From positions 310,001-374,000 of the forward strand of contig NZ_CP089211.1 of the NCBI RefSeq assembly GCF_021183825.1: a stretch of DNA of 64,000 bases. Reading direction: 5' to 3'. Shown in pieces: positions 43,180 to 53,100 of the stretch. The notes beneath the pieces were generated by a model that was given only the letters and a program-made list of their open reading frames with translations, did no database searches and was not told the DNA's origin. The stretch's first letter is position 1; every line of letters begins with the position of its first letter. The DNA comes from Sinomicrobium kalidii (GTDB taxonomy: Bacteria; Bacteroidota; Bacteroidia; Flavobacteriales; Flavobacteriaceae). Position numbers and translations under genes: made by a program.

Positions 43180-44598
43180 ATGAGACGTATTATTATCACC
43201 ATATCCACCTTGATGTTGCTGTACGGTTGCAGTGACCTGGTAGATGGCATTAACGACGATCCGAACAACCTGACCACAAGCTCCTATCAAAATATTCTTA
43301 CCGGCACGGAAGTAGGTAATATTTTGTTACAAAGCGGAGAAGCGGCAAGGCGTTCGGGAATTTTTGCCGGGCAATATACCGGAATAGACAGGCAGCACCA
43401 AGGGTATTCCCAATATGCCGTCACGACCAGCGATTTCGACGGACTCTGGAACGATGCTTATGTCAATGCCTACCGGAATGCCCTGATCACCGAGCAGGCA
43501 GCTACAGAAGAGAACGTGGGACCCGTGACCATCGGGATTACCCGGGTGTTACAGGCACAGATCATTGGCACAACGGCATCTTTATACGGAAATATCCCGG
43601 TGAAGGAAGCCGGGGTCATAGAAATCACAAACCCTGTCTTCGAAGCCCAGGAGGCTGTTTACCGGGATGTACAGGATTTGCTGGACAGGGCTATTGCAGA
43701 TCTTTCGGAAACCACGGGCAGACCGGTCTCGGGATCGGATATTTATTACAACGGCGATCCGCAGCCCTGGATGGAAGCCGCCTACACCCTGAAAGCCCGG
43801 TTTTTTATGCATACCAAAGCATACGATGAGGCATATGATGCTGCACTTCAAGGGATCAGTACACCGGCCAACAGCATGTATGGCCCACACGGAACTGCGG
43901 CCGATAATTCCAATCTGAATTACCAGTTCTTTGCCGTGGAAGTACGACAGGCAGACCTGGTGGTGTCGGATTTCATGGCCAGTCTTGTCGATCCCTCCCC
44001 CGAAAGTCCAGACCCGGCCAATTACAGGGGAAATGCAAAAACGGACGAAACCGCCCGTTTTCATTATTATTTCGAAAAGAACAGCACCGGGATACAACCC
44101 AATACCGAAGATGGTTTTGCAGCCCAACAGGCAGGTTCCCCCTTGGTTACTTATGAAGAAAACCTGCTTATTTTAGCCGAATCCGGTTACAGAAGCCAGG
44201 GATTTGGTGCAGGTCTGGACCATTTAAACACTTTCCGTTCGTTTATGGATAACGGCGGTTATATGACCGATGCCAACCCGGAAGCATTGCTATATGCCCC
44301 TTATACAGAAGCTGATTTTGAAAGCGGGGGTATTGAAAACCCGGATGGTATTTCCCGGAATGATGCGCTTTTGAGGGAGATACTGGAGGAACGCTACATT
44401 ACGCTTTTCGGACAGATCGAGCCCTTCAACGATACCCGGAGGACATTAAACGAAGCCGGGGTACGTGTTCCCATTATACCCAACAGGGGAGACCGGTTAC
44501 CCGCCAGGTTTTTATATCCCCAGAGCGAAATAGACCGTAACGATAATATTCCTTCGCCCATTCCGGACTTTTTTGAACCTACACCTGTTAACGAATAA
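43180..44598 (+). CDS. SusD/RagB-family outer-membrane lipoprotein
   Basis: A 472-residue surface lipoprotein with lipobox Cys at residue 17 (LLYGC), then SDLVDGINDDPNNLT, the opening typical of SusD-like proteins. Helical TPR-type regions are seen (LWNDAYVNAYRNALITEQAA, YTLKARFFMHTKAYDEAYDAAL). It ends in the SusD-type segment ILEERYITLFGQIEPFNDTRRT and a C-terminal loop. It lies 11 bp after susC and should cap that transporter. The ligand is not known. Confidence 0.94.
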   Translation: MRRIIITISTLMLLYGCSDLVDGINDDPNNLTTSSYQNILTGTEVGNILLQSGEAARRSGIFAGQYTGIDRQHQGYSQYAVTTSDFDGLWNDAYVNAYRNALITEQAATEENVGPVTIGITRVLQAQIIGTTASLYGNIPVKEAGVIEITNPVFEAQEAVYRDVQDLLDRAIADLSETTGRPVSGSDIYYNGDPQPWMEAAYTLKARFFMHTKAYDEAYDAALQGISTPANSMYGPHGTAADNSNLNYQFFAVEVRQADLVVSDFMASLVDPSPESPDPANYRGNAKTDETARFHYYFEKNSTGIQPNTEDGFAAQQAGSPLVTYEENLLILAESGYRSQGFGAGLDHLNTFRSFMDNGGYMTDANPEALLYAPYTEADFESGGIENPDGISRNDALLREILEERYITLFGQIEPFNDTRRTLNEAGVRVPIIPNRGDRLPARFLYPQSEIDRNDNIPSPIPDFFEPTPVNE

Positions 44599-44610
44599 TA
44601 TTCAAATTTC

Positions 44611-45378
44611 ATGAAAAAGATTTTAAGTTTCCTTTGTGCACTATTGTTAGTACAGGCTTATGCCTTTTCCCAGGATGAGAAGAGTGAAAAAACAAGGGTC
44701 CTTTTCGTCGGGAACAGTTTTACATTTTTCTGGAACATGCCGCAGATGGTCAATGCCATGGCCAGACTGGAAGATTTCCCGATGGAAGTTCGTCAGTCTA
44801 CGGTAAGCGGAAGTACCTGGAAACAACATTTTAAAGAAGAAAAAGATACACAGACCAGAAACCTGCTAACCTCTGAAAAGTGGGATTATGTGATCCTTCA
44901 GGACCATAGCCTGAGCACTATCGAAGCCCCGGACCGTTTTAAGAAATACGGGGAGCGACTTGTCCGGGAAGTGGAAAAAAACGGGGCCGTACCGTATTTT
45001 ATGACAACCTGGGCCTATCTTTCAAACCCGCTCCTGCAGGAAACCATTTCCAGCAGTTATAAAAACCTCGCAACATCCTCAGGAACAAAAGCAATACCCG
45101 TCGGGGAGGTCTTTATGAAGGCCAGAAGGCTCCGCCCGGACCTTAAGCTGTATTTCGACGATAAACATCCTTCCTCCGACGGCTCCTATCTGATAGCCCT
45201 GATCATATACCGGGCATTGACAGGGAATTCAGTAAAAAACATCCCTGACAGGTTGACGGCCACCGACAGTGACGGGGAAAAGATCATCCTTTCCTTTGTA
45301 CACCATAAAGACGGACTGTTTTTCAGACAATTAGTTGATGAAACAATTTTCGAACCCAATAAATTGATTCAGCAATGA
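44611..45378 (+). CDS. Exported SGNH-type hydrolase
   Basis: A 255-residue protein with a signal peptide (1-20, AFSQ). The SGNH block I VLFVGNSFTFF contains the putative nucleophile S36, block III is near LQDHS, and the block V pair D183-x-x-H186 lies in YFDDKHPSSDG. The fold belongs to the GDSL/SGNH esterases (DUF4886-like). It likely removes an acyl group or acts on an ester in the periplasm. The last codons overlap the next gene (ATGA), so its product and the SLC13 transporter are co-translated, suggesting the released acid is imported (inference). Confidence 0.8.
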   Translation: MKKILSFLCALLLVQAYAFSQDEKSEKTRVLFVGNSFTFFWNMPQMVNAMARLEDFPMEVRQSTVSGSTWKQHFKEEKDTQTRNLLTSEKWDYVILQDHSLSTIEAPDRFKKYGERLVREVEKNGAVPYFMTTWAYLSNPLLQETISSSYKNLATSSGTKAIPVGEVFMKARRLRPDLKLYFDDKHPSSDGSYLIALIIYRALTGNSVKNIPDRLTATDSDGEKIILSFVHHKDGLFFRQLVDETIFEPNKLIQQ

Positions 45379-46847
45379 TCTCAGTACGGAAACTCATTTT
45401 TCTTCTATCAGGTCCCCTGGTCTTCCTGCTGCTCCAGTCTTTGGACAATCCGCCCGACGGAATGCCGGAACGCGCTTATGATATGTTGTCCATTACAGTC
45501 TGGATGGCCATATGGTGGATTACGGAAGTAATCCCTATCGGGGTTACCGCACTTTTGCCGATCGTTTTGTTTCCGTTGACGAAAGCAATGGATATCTCCG
45601 CGACCACCGCTTCTTTCGGGCATAAATACATTTTTTTGTACATGGGCGGGTTTATGCTGGCCATAGCTATTGAAAAATGGAACCTGCACAAGCGGATCGC
45701 CCTGCATATCATCAGAATTATCGGGACCAACGTTTCCAGGATAATTTTGGGCTTTATGGTGGCCACGGCCTTTTTATCCATGTGGATCTCCAATACAGCT
45801 ACGTCTGTGATGATGCTTCCCATAGGGATGTCCATCGTTTCACAGCTCAAAGACAATCCGCTGACTGAAACCCGTGAAAACCTGATTTTCGGAAAGGCAT
45901 TGATGCTGGCCATAGCGTACAGCGCCTCCATCGGGGGCATAGCCACCCTGATCGGGACCCCGCCCAACCTGGTATTTGCCGGGTTTATCGAAAAAACCTA
46001 TCATATAGAGATCAGCTTCTGGAACTGGACGAGGTTCGGGTTGCCCATATCAATCGTTCTACTGTTCATTGCCTGGTATTACATCACAAGGTTTGCCTTT
46101 AATTTTAAACAAAAGGAATTCCCCGGGGGCAGGGAAGAAATAAACAGGTTGATCCGGGAACTCGGACCTATGAAGAAAGAGGAAAAAACAGTACTTACGG
46201 TTTTTATGCTCACGGCCTTTTGCTGGATCACAAGGTCTTTTATCCTTCAGAGATTTATGCCGGAAATAGACGACACTATCATAGCCATAAGCTCGGGGAT
46301 ATTGCTTTTCATTTTGCCTTCCGGCCAGAAAGATAAACCGGTTATCTCCTGGAAAGAAGCCGTTCAGATGCCCTGGGGAATCATTCTGCTGTTCGGAGGG
46401 GGAATGGCGCTGGCGTCGGGTTTTGAAGCTACGGGACTTGCTTCCTGGTTCGGAAGCCAGGTCAAGTTGTTGGATGGTATATCCATGTTTTCACTTATTT
46501 TAATCGTTGTCGCTGCCGTTAATTTTATTACGGAAGTAACCTCCAACTTAGCAACTACGGCCATGTTACTGCCCATTTTGGCCCCTGTAGCCATTTCCCT
46601 GGAGATCAATCCGTATATGCTCATGGTTGCCACCACCCTGGCTGCTTCCTGTGCCTTTATGCTGCCCGTGGCAACACCTCCCAATGCCGTGGTTTTCGGA
46701 TCGGGTTATCTGAAAATCCCGGATATGATCAAAACCGGTTTATGGATGAACCTCTTGTCCATACTGTTTTTAACCCTAGTGGTCTATTTATTACTCCCTG
46801 TGCTGTGGGATTTCGACCCTAAAGATTTTTCCGGTTTAACGGATTAA
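45375..46847 (+). CDS. SLC13/DASS-family sodium-coupled anion transporter
   Basis: A 490-residue inner-membrane symporter of the divalent-anion:Na+ family, which moves dicarboxylates, tricarboxylates or sulfate. About 11-12 helices. The two Na+/substrate clamp motifs are present: ISNTATSVMMLP (about 130-143) and EVTSNLATTAMLLP (about 389-402), together with GTPPNLVFAGF and TPPNAVVFGSGYL, the DASS signature near the C-terminus. It is translationally coupled to the SGNH hydrolase and ends the susC operon. Confidence 0.93.
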   Translation: MISVRKLIFLLSGPLVFLLLQSLDNPPDGMPERAYDMLSITVWMAIWWITEVIPIGVTALLPIVLFPLTKAMDISATTASFGHKYIFLYMGGFMLAIAIEKWNLHKRIALHIIRIIGTNVSRIILGFMVATAFLSMWISNTATSVMMLPIGMSIVSQLKDNPLTETRENLIFGKALMLAIAYSASIGGIATLIGTPPNLVFAGFIEKTYHIEISFWNWTRFGLPISIVLLFIAWYYITRFAFNFKQKEFPGGREEINRLIRELGPMKKEEKTVLTVFMLTAFCWITRSFILQRFMPEIDDTIIAISSGILLFILPSGQKDKPVISWKEAVQMPWGIILLFGGGMALASGFEATGLASWFGSQVKLLDGISMFSLILIVVAAVNFITEVTSNLATTAMLLPILAPVAISLEINPYMLMVATTLAASCAFMLPVATPPNAVVFGSGYLKIPDMIKTGLWMNLLSILFLTLVVYLLLPVLWDFDPKDFSGLTD

Positions 46848-46896
46848 AACGGATGCGAATTTTAAAAGCCCCTGACTTTGTGACCCCGGTGAAAAA

Positions 46897-46979
46897 CTTT
46901 GTGGTCCCTGGGTTTTCCACATCATGGGCTTTATTTTACCACAAAGGGGTCTACAAAGCAGGCACAAAGTTACACAGAG
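46897..46979. repeat. Dispersed intergenic repeat, copy 2, with inverted arms
   Basis: CTTTGTGGT (46897-46905) and ACCACAAAG (46938-46946) are perfect 9-bp inverted arms. The right side, 46932-46979, reads TATTTTACCACAAA ... GGCACAAAGTTACACA, related to 22147-22178. It lies in the 295-bp gap between the convergent SLC13 and OmpA-like genes. Confidence 0.5.
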
Positions 46980-47142
46980 CGCTAATTACGGGAGGATCTT
47001 TAAATGTTATTCCCCTTAATCATTCTCTGTTATTACGACAGATTGGAAAACTCTCACCTGGTTTGAAAACTACGGAAGGGTGATAAAATTTTTGAATATC
47101 CAACGTATACGGTAAAAACAACGATCCGGACAAGCCTCCCGG

Positions 47143-49068
47143 TTAATTCCGAATTTCGACAATTATAAATTCGCTCCTTCGGTTCAACTGATGTTTTTCC
47201 CTGGAACAGGGTACGCCGTTGGAGCACTCGTTAACCAGTTGGGTTTCGCCATATCCTTTTCCACTGACCCGTTCCGGAGATATTCCGTGTGCTACAATGT
47301 ATTTTACCGTAGACCTCGCTCTCCTGTCGGACAACCGGATATTATAATTATCACTGCCCCTGCTGTCGGTATGCGACCGTACTTCTATAACCATCCCGGG
47401 ATACTGTTGCATGACCTTGATGATCTTAGCCAGTTCTACAGCAGCATCTTTCCGGATGTTGTCCTTGTCAAAATCAAAATAGATGGGATTCAGGTCCAGT
47501 TTTTGAGCGAGATCGTCACCAGGGATCATATCTTCGCGTTCGAGTTCAATAAGCAATTCCCTTTTTTCGCCTGCATCGAGTTTAGTGACAAATTCTTCGT
47601 GAGGGCGGTACCCGTCCTTGTCATACCGGGTATTGTAGTTTTTACCGGCAAGTACTTTTATACAGAAGTTTCCGGCATCGTCGGTCTCAAATTCCTTTTT
47701 TGCCTCCCCGTCTTCGTCATATAGCGTGACTTTTGTCCGGGCAAGGGGTGCTTTGGTATGGATATCCCTCACGTGGCCACACAGTTCTGCATCTATGGAA
47801 AGCGGGGTATTTTGCACAAAGGTGTATATATTGTCGAACCCTGTTTCTTCGTTCCGATTGGATGAAAAATACCCTTTCCGGTTTTCTATGTCTATAATAT
47901 ACCCGAAATCATCGGCCCGGGAGTTTACGGGATCTCCCACATTGATCACCTGTTTTTCGCCGAAAGGTCCTGTGATGACCGCAAAGATATCCAGTCCTCC
48001 CATCCCGGGGTGCCCGTCGGAGGCCATATAGAGTGTCCCGTCGCCGGCCACAAAGGGGAAAGTCTCCCTCCCTACCGTATTTACCGTTTTCCCGAGGTTC
48101 TCCACAGGTCCGAAACCACCATCAGCCAGGATTTCTGTCCTGAAAATATCTGACATTCCTTTACTACCGGGCCTGTCGGAGGCAAAATACAGGTATTTGT
48201 CATCAGGGCCGAGCGCCGGATGTGCAGTCGAGAATTCTTCTCCGTTAATGGTGAGGTCTTCCACTTCCTTCCATTTTCCGTCTTCGTACTTTGCCCTGTA
48301 TATCTTTAAATGGTTAGTGCCCTCCTCATCCTTTCCGTAGTTCCCCGGAGTAAAATTGTTCCTCGTAAAATACATGGTTTGGCCATCGCGGGTAATTACG
48401 GGCGTACTCTGGTGGTATTTTGTATTGACATCGCCCTTGAGCTGCTTGGGTTCGCGTAGGGTACCATTGTTATTGACCAGGGCCTCATACAGTTTTAAAA
48501 AGGGTTTTTCATTCCATTTATGGGTTCGGTCCATAAAAATTCCCGTATCCCTGGCGGAAGCGAACAGCACTTCCCCTTCCCTGCCGAAGGCGGGCCCGAA
48601 ATCGGCATACGCGCTGTTAATCCCGGCATCGGTAACGTTATACCTCCCGGAATTGGGCTTGTTTTCTAACAATTCTTCGGACAGGGAATATCCGGGTGCT
48701 CCCGGCTGGCCGATCAATTTATAAAATTTTTCCAGGGTTGTCCGGGCCTTATTGTAGTCGCCTTCGGCTTCCAGGCACTTGGCATACCTGTAGTAGTAAA
48801 CCGGGTCCGTTTCCCCTTCATAGGAAAGCGCTTTTTCGTAATATTCCCGGGCCTCTCCGTACAGGGCATTGTAATAATAGGTATCTCCCAGCCTGCAGTA
48901 AACATCCCCGGATTCATGTCCTTTTTCCAGCAGATTTTCATATAACTCCCTTGCTTTTATAAATCCGAAATCCTCATAATTCCTGTCTGCCCTTTTCTTT
49001 TTGACTTCCTGGGAAAAGGACATACTTCCGATGATCAGGCACAATCCGATGAGTACATATTTTTTCAT
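47143..49068 (-). CDS. OmpA-family protein with TPR, WD40-like (PD40) and peptidoglycan-binding domains
   Basis: A 641-residue envelope protein: signal peptide (1-19), TPR-like repeats (about 30-125), PD40 beta-propeller repeats (about 145-425: EVLFASARDTG, QTMYFTRNNF, KYLYFASDRPG, TLYMASDGHPG), a carboxypeptidase-like domain (about 432-510) and a C-terminal OmpA domain (about 530-640: PIYFDFDKDNIR, EVRSHTDSRGSDNYNIRLSDRRA) that binds peptidoglycan. In Bacteroidota this type of gene follows PorP/SprF genes and large T9SS cargo, exactly as here (30 bp after the PorP/SprF gene), and helps anchor or secrete the cargo. Confidence 0.92.
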   Translation of the reverse strand: MKKYVLIGLCLIIGSMSFSQEVKKKRADRNYEDFGFIKARELYENLLEKGHESGDVYCRLGDTYYYNALYGEAREYYEKALSYEGETDPVYYYRYAKCLEAEGDYNKARTTLEKFYKLIGQPGAPGYSLSEELLENKPNSGRYNVTDAGINSAYADFGPAFGREGEVLFASARDTGIFMDRTHKWNEKPFLKLYEALVNNNGTLREPKQLKGDVNTKYHQSTPVITRDGQTMYFTRNNFTPGNYGKDEEGTNHLKIYRAKYEDGKWKEVEDLTINGEEFSTAHPALGPDDKYLYFASDRPGSKGMSDIFRTEILADGGFGPVENLGKTVNTVGRETFPFVAGDGTLYMASDGHPGMGGLDIFAVITGPFGEKQVINVGDPVNSRADDFGYIIDIENRKGYFSSNRNEETGFDNIYTFVQNTPLSIDAELCGHVRDIHTKAPLARTKVTLYDEDGEAKKEFETDDAGNFCIKVLAGKNYNTRYDKDGYRPHEEFVTKLDAGEKRELLIELEREDMIPGDDLAQKLDLNPIYFDFDKDNIRKDAAVELAKIIKVMQQYPGMVIEVRSHTDSRGSDNYNIRLSDRRARSTVKYIVAHGISPERVSGKGYGETQLVNECSNGVPCSREKHQLNRRSEFIIVEIRN

Positions 49069-49098
49069 CCTAATATCTGTTTTTCATATTGAATTAAT

Positions 49099-50010
49099 CT
49101 AAAAGAACCTGGGCGAATGCATCCGGTTACGCGAAGAGGAAATAAACTCGAACCTCAGGAATACCTCATGACTTCCCGAGTTGTAATTCCCAAGGCCATT
49201 GGTATCCCAGTCGTAAGCATATCCTACAAACAGGCTTTCCGTAATGTTAAACCCGGCCAGTGCACTTACCGCCGCATCCCAGCGGTAGGCCGCTCCCAGT
49301 GTCAGCTTTTCCTGGAGTAAAAAATTGGCTGAAAGGTCTACGGAAAGGGGCGCCCCGTTGACGGCCTTTACCAGGGTAGCAGGCTTGAATTTCACCGACG
49401 GCCCCAGGTCAAAAACATAGCCCCCGATCAGATAAAAATGCATCTTTTCGCGTGCCACCGACTGTTCTACATCGTCATAAAACCTGGTCTCGAGCAATGC
49501 GGGCACTGAAAGACCTACATACCATTTATCGGAATGCAGGTAGGCCCCTACTCCTACATTGGGGGAAAATTTGTTCAGTTTTCCGGTAAGGTCGGGGTCC
49601 TGGTTATTTTCCAGATTCAGTTTATTATAATCCACCTCCAGGAAACTACCGCCTGCCATAAGCCCCAGGTTGAGCCTGGTCCTGTGGGATAACTGCAACA
49701 GATAGGAAAAACCGGCATTGACATAAGTGTCCCGTGAAGGCCCTATATTGTCACTCACAACAGATAGTCCCAATCCGTGCCCTCTGTAGCTTATGGGTGA
49801 ATGGATCGAAAACTGGGTAGTCCTCGGCGCTCCGTCAAGACCTACCCATTGCGAACGGTGCAAGCCGAACAGGCTGGTTGCACCCCGCGTGCCCGCATAT
49901 CCCGGGTTCACCGATACAGTATTGTACATATACTGTGTGTATTGCGGTTCCTGCTGTCCGAAAACCGACAGTGACCAAAATATGATGAGCACCGATACTG
50001 CCTTTTTCAT
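49099..50010 (-). CDS. PorP/SprF-family type IX secretion system membrane protein
   Basis: A 303-residue outer-membrane barrel. The start MKKAVSVLIIFWSLSVFGQ gives a signal peptide; the longer open frame upstream has no such feature. The family opening QQEPQYTQYMYNTVSVNPGYAGTRG is clear, as is ESLFVGYAYDWDTNGLGNYNSGSHEVFLRFEF near the end. SprF-like proteins are needed for secretion of cargo with type-B C-terminal domains, and the gene just upstream encodes such a cargo. It is one of many paralogues expected per genome. Confidence 0.93.
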   Translation of the reverse strand: MKKAVSVLIIFWSLSVFGQQEPQYTQYMYNTVSVNPGYAGTRGATSLFGLHRSQWVGLDGAPRTTQFSIHSPISYRGHGLGLSVVSDNIGPSRDTYVNAGFSYLLQLSHRTRLNLGLMAGGSFLEVDYNKLNLENNQDPDLTGKLNKFSPNVGVGAYLHSDKWYVGLSVPALLETRFYDDVEQSVAREKMHFYLIGGYVFDLGPSVKFKPATLVKAVNGAPLSVDLSANFLLQEKLTLGAAYRWDAAVSALAGFNITESLFVGYAYDWDTNGLGNYNSGSHEVFLRFEFISSSRNRMHSPRFF

Positions 50011-50161
50011 AATATACCTCGTATTTTTAGTTCTCACTTTAAATCCAACCTTTAAAATCCGATGCCGGAGGTACCGCCTTAAAATGTACTGGAAACAATA
50101 TTTTATTCTTGACTGTAACCCAACGCTCCCGGCACCGGAATATTTAACATTGTTTGAAATA

Positions 50162-53100
50162 TTAATTGATATAGAGATAGCCCGACTTCTCTTCAACACT
50201 ACCGTTTTCCGTCCTGTATTTCAGGAGGTAGAAATACGTTCCCGCAGGCAATCGCTTGCCGTTGTTCAGGGTGGCGCGTCCTTCGGAATATCCGCGGAAT
50301 ACACTACTGCTGTTGTCATATCCACGGGTATCGTATACCTTAATGCCCCAGCGGTTGTATATTTCCACGGTATTGTCCGGATAACATTCAATTCCCTGTA
50401 TCCTGAAGGTATCGTTCAATCCGTCCCCGTTGGGAGACAGGCCGTTGAACACTTCTATGGTGCAACCTTCCAGTGCTGTAAAAGTGGGATGATCGCCCAG
50501 ACCGTCTGCACTGTCGGAAAGGTTACTAACACGGGAACCGTCTGTGGCATCGGCATGAACCGTAGCCTGATTGGTTACTCCCCTGGCAATAATATCCGCC
50601 TGGGTAATGGTATAGGTTCCAGAAAAAGTAGTATCGTCTGATTCTCCCGGTAAAAGGGATATAGGGCCACCTGTTATGCTTATTCCGGGCAGCGGGTCTT
50701 CGATTTCTATATTGTCCAGGAATACATTACCCGTATTGGTCACTACAAACCCATATGTTATGGTTTCCCCGGCCTGGGCCTGTCCGTCACCGTCTTCGTC
50801 ATTGAACGCTCCTGTTTTCAGTAAGGTAATTGCAGGGTTGCGCTCAAGTTTAACAACCGTGCAATCGGGACATTCGTCCATGTAGAACGGATCTGACGGA
50901 TCAAGCAGTTCCGAAGGTTGTGATTCTTCAAACAATTCTTCTCCATCCGGGGTTTCCGCACCTGCTTCTGCAATATTGTAAACCGCACCTGTGTTGATAT
51001 CCTCCTGTGTAATCACATATACTGCGGAGGCTGTTGCTGTTTCTCCGGGAGCCAGGGCAGACGGATTTACTTCAGAAACTTCCAGGGCAGGCACCAGGGT
51101 TTCGTCGGAGATGCTTATGTTACTCAAGGTCACGTTCCCCGTATTTTCCACGGTAAAACTATACTGTATAATATCTCCCGGGCTTACAGTTCCATCACCG
51201 TTTTCATCAACATAGCCCCCTGCTTTATACAATATCATATCAGGGTTTTGTTCTATGGGTGTCTCCGTAGGTTCATCATTATCAGGATCTGTACCCGAAG
51301 TGTCTTCTACGGGATCGCCATTCGGGTCTTCTCCTGCAGCCAGGGCCTGATTACTGACCCCACCGCTGTCTACATCGGCCCGGGTGATCGTATAGGTTGC
51401 TGTAACTGTACCTTCTTCACCCGGAGCTAATATTGCCGGGGTGATCGGTAAACCAACGGTTTCTGTCAGATCATCGTCGACAGTGATGTCAGCAACTGTT
51501 ACATTACCTGTGTTAGTTACCGTAAAGGTATAAGTGATCTCATCTCCTGCATCGGCCATTTGGTTGTTATTGGTATCTGCATACTCCCCTGTTTTCACCA
51601 ATACTATCGCCGGTGTCTGTTCTATAGGGGTTTCTGTAGGATCATCGTTGTCTTCGCCCGTTCCGGATTCGTCCTCGATGGGATCACCATTGGGGTCTTG
51701 TCCACCGGCTAAAGCCTGGTTGCTTACCCCGCCATTGTCCACATCAGACTGCGTGATCGTATACATTACCGTGGCCGTTCCACTTTCACCCGGGACTAAT
51801 GTTGCCGGGGTGATCGGTAGACCAGCAGTTCCTGTCAAGGCATCATCGATAGTGATATCGGCTACAGTCACATTACCGGTATTAGTCACCGTAAAGGTAT
51901 ATTCGATGGCATCGCCCACAACAAAAGCGTCGTTAGCTCCACTACCCGTATTGGTCACTGTTTTTACCAAAGCTATGGATGGGTCTTGTGTTATCGGAGT
52001 ATCTGTGGGGTCATCGTTGTCCTCGCCTGTTCCGGATTCATCCTCGATGGGATCATCGTTAGGGTCTTCTCCGGTAGCTAAAGCCTGGTTGCTTACGCCT
52101 CCGTTGTCCACATCTTCCTGGGTGATCGTATACGTTGCCGTAGCTGTTCCAATCTCGCCCGGGGCTAAGGCCGTTGGAGTGATCGGCAAACCGATGGAGC
52201 CTGTCAGGTCATCATCAATAGTGATGTTATCCACAGTCACATTACCGGTGTTGGTCACTGTAAAGGTGTACTCAATGGCATCACCGACTACAAAGGCACC
52301 GTTAGCTCCACTACCCGTATTGGTTACGGATTTTACTAAAGCTATGGATGGATCTTGCGTTATAGGGGTATCTGTAGGATCGTCGTTGTCTTCTCCTGTT
52401 CCGGATTCGTCTTCGATGGGATCACCATTGGGGGCTTCTCCGGTAGCTAAAGCCTGGTTGCTCACACCTCCGTTATCTACATCAGACTGGATGATGGTAT
52501 ACGTTGCTGTAGCTGTTCCGCTTTCACCCGGGGCTAATGTTGCCGGGGTGATCGGTAGACCAGCAGTTCCTGTCAAAGCATCATCAATAGTGATATCGGA
52601 AACCGTTACATTGCCGGTATTAGTCACTGTAAAGGTATATTCGATAACATCACCCACAACAAAGGCATTATTATCTCCGCTGCCCGTATTGGTCACTGCT
52701 TTAACCAAAGCTATGGATGGTTCTTGTGTGATCGGGGTATCTGTAGGATCATCATTGTCTTCGTCTGTTCCGGATTCGTCTTCGATGGGATCACCATTGG
52801 GGTCTTCTCCGGTAGCTAAAGCCTGGTTGCTCACACCTCCGTTGTCTACATCAGACTGGATGATGGTATACGTTGTCGTAGCTGTTCCAATCTCGCCCGG
52901 GGCTAAGGTCGTTGGAGTGATCGGCAAACCGATGGAGCCTGTAAGTTCATCGTCAATAGTAATATTATCTACAGTTACATTCCCGGTATTGGTCACCGTA
53001 AAGGTATATTCGATGGCATCGCCCACCACAAAGGCGCCGTTTTCCCCACTGCCCGTATTGGTAACGGATTTTACCAGGGTTATGGAAGGCTCCTGCGTGA

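Noticed and set aside
50011..50199. N-terminal extension of the PorP/SprF protein
   Set aside because: The signal peptide starts at the ATG at 50010 and the extension is basic, with no family match; it also overlaps the end of the adhesin gene.
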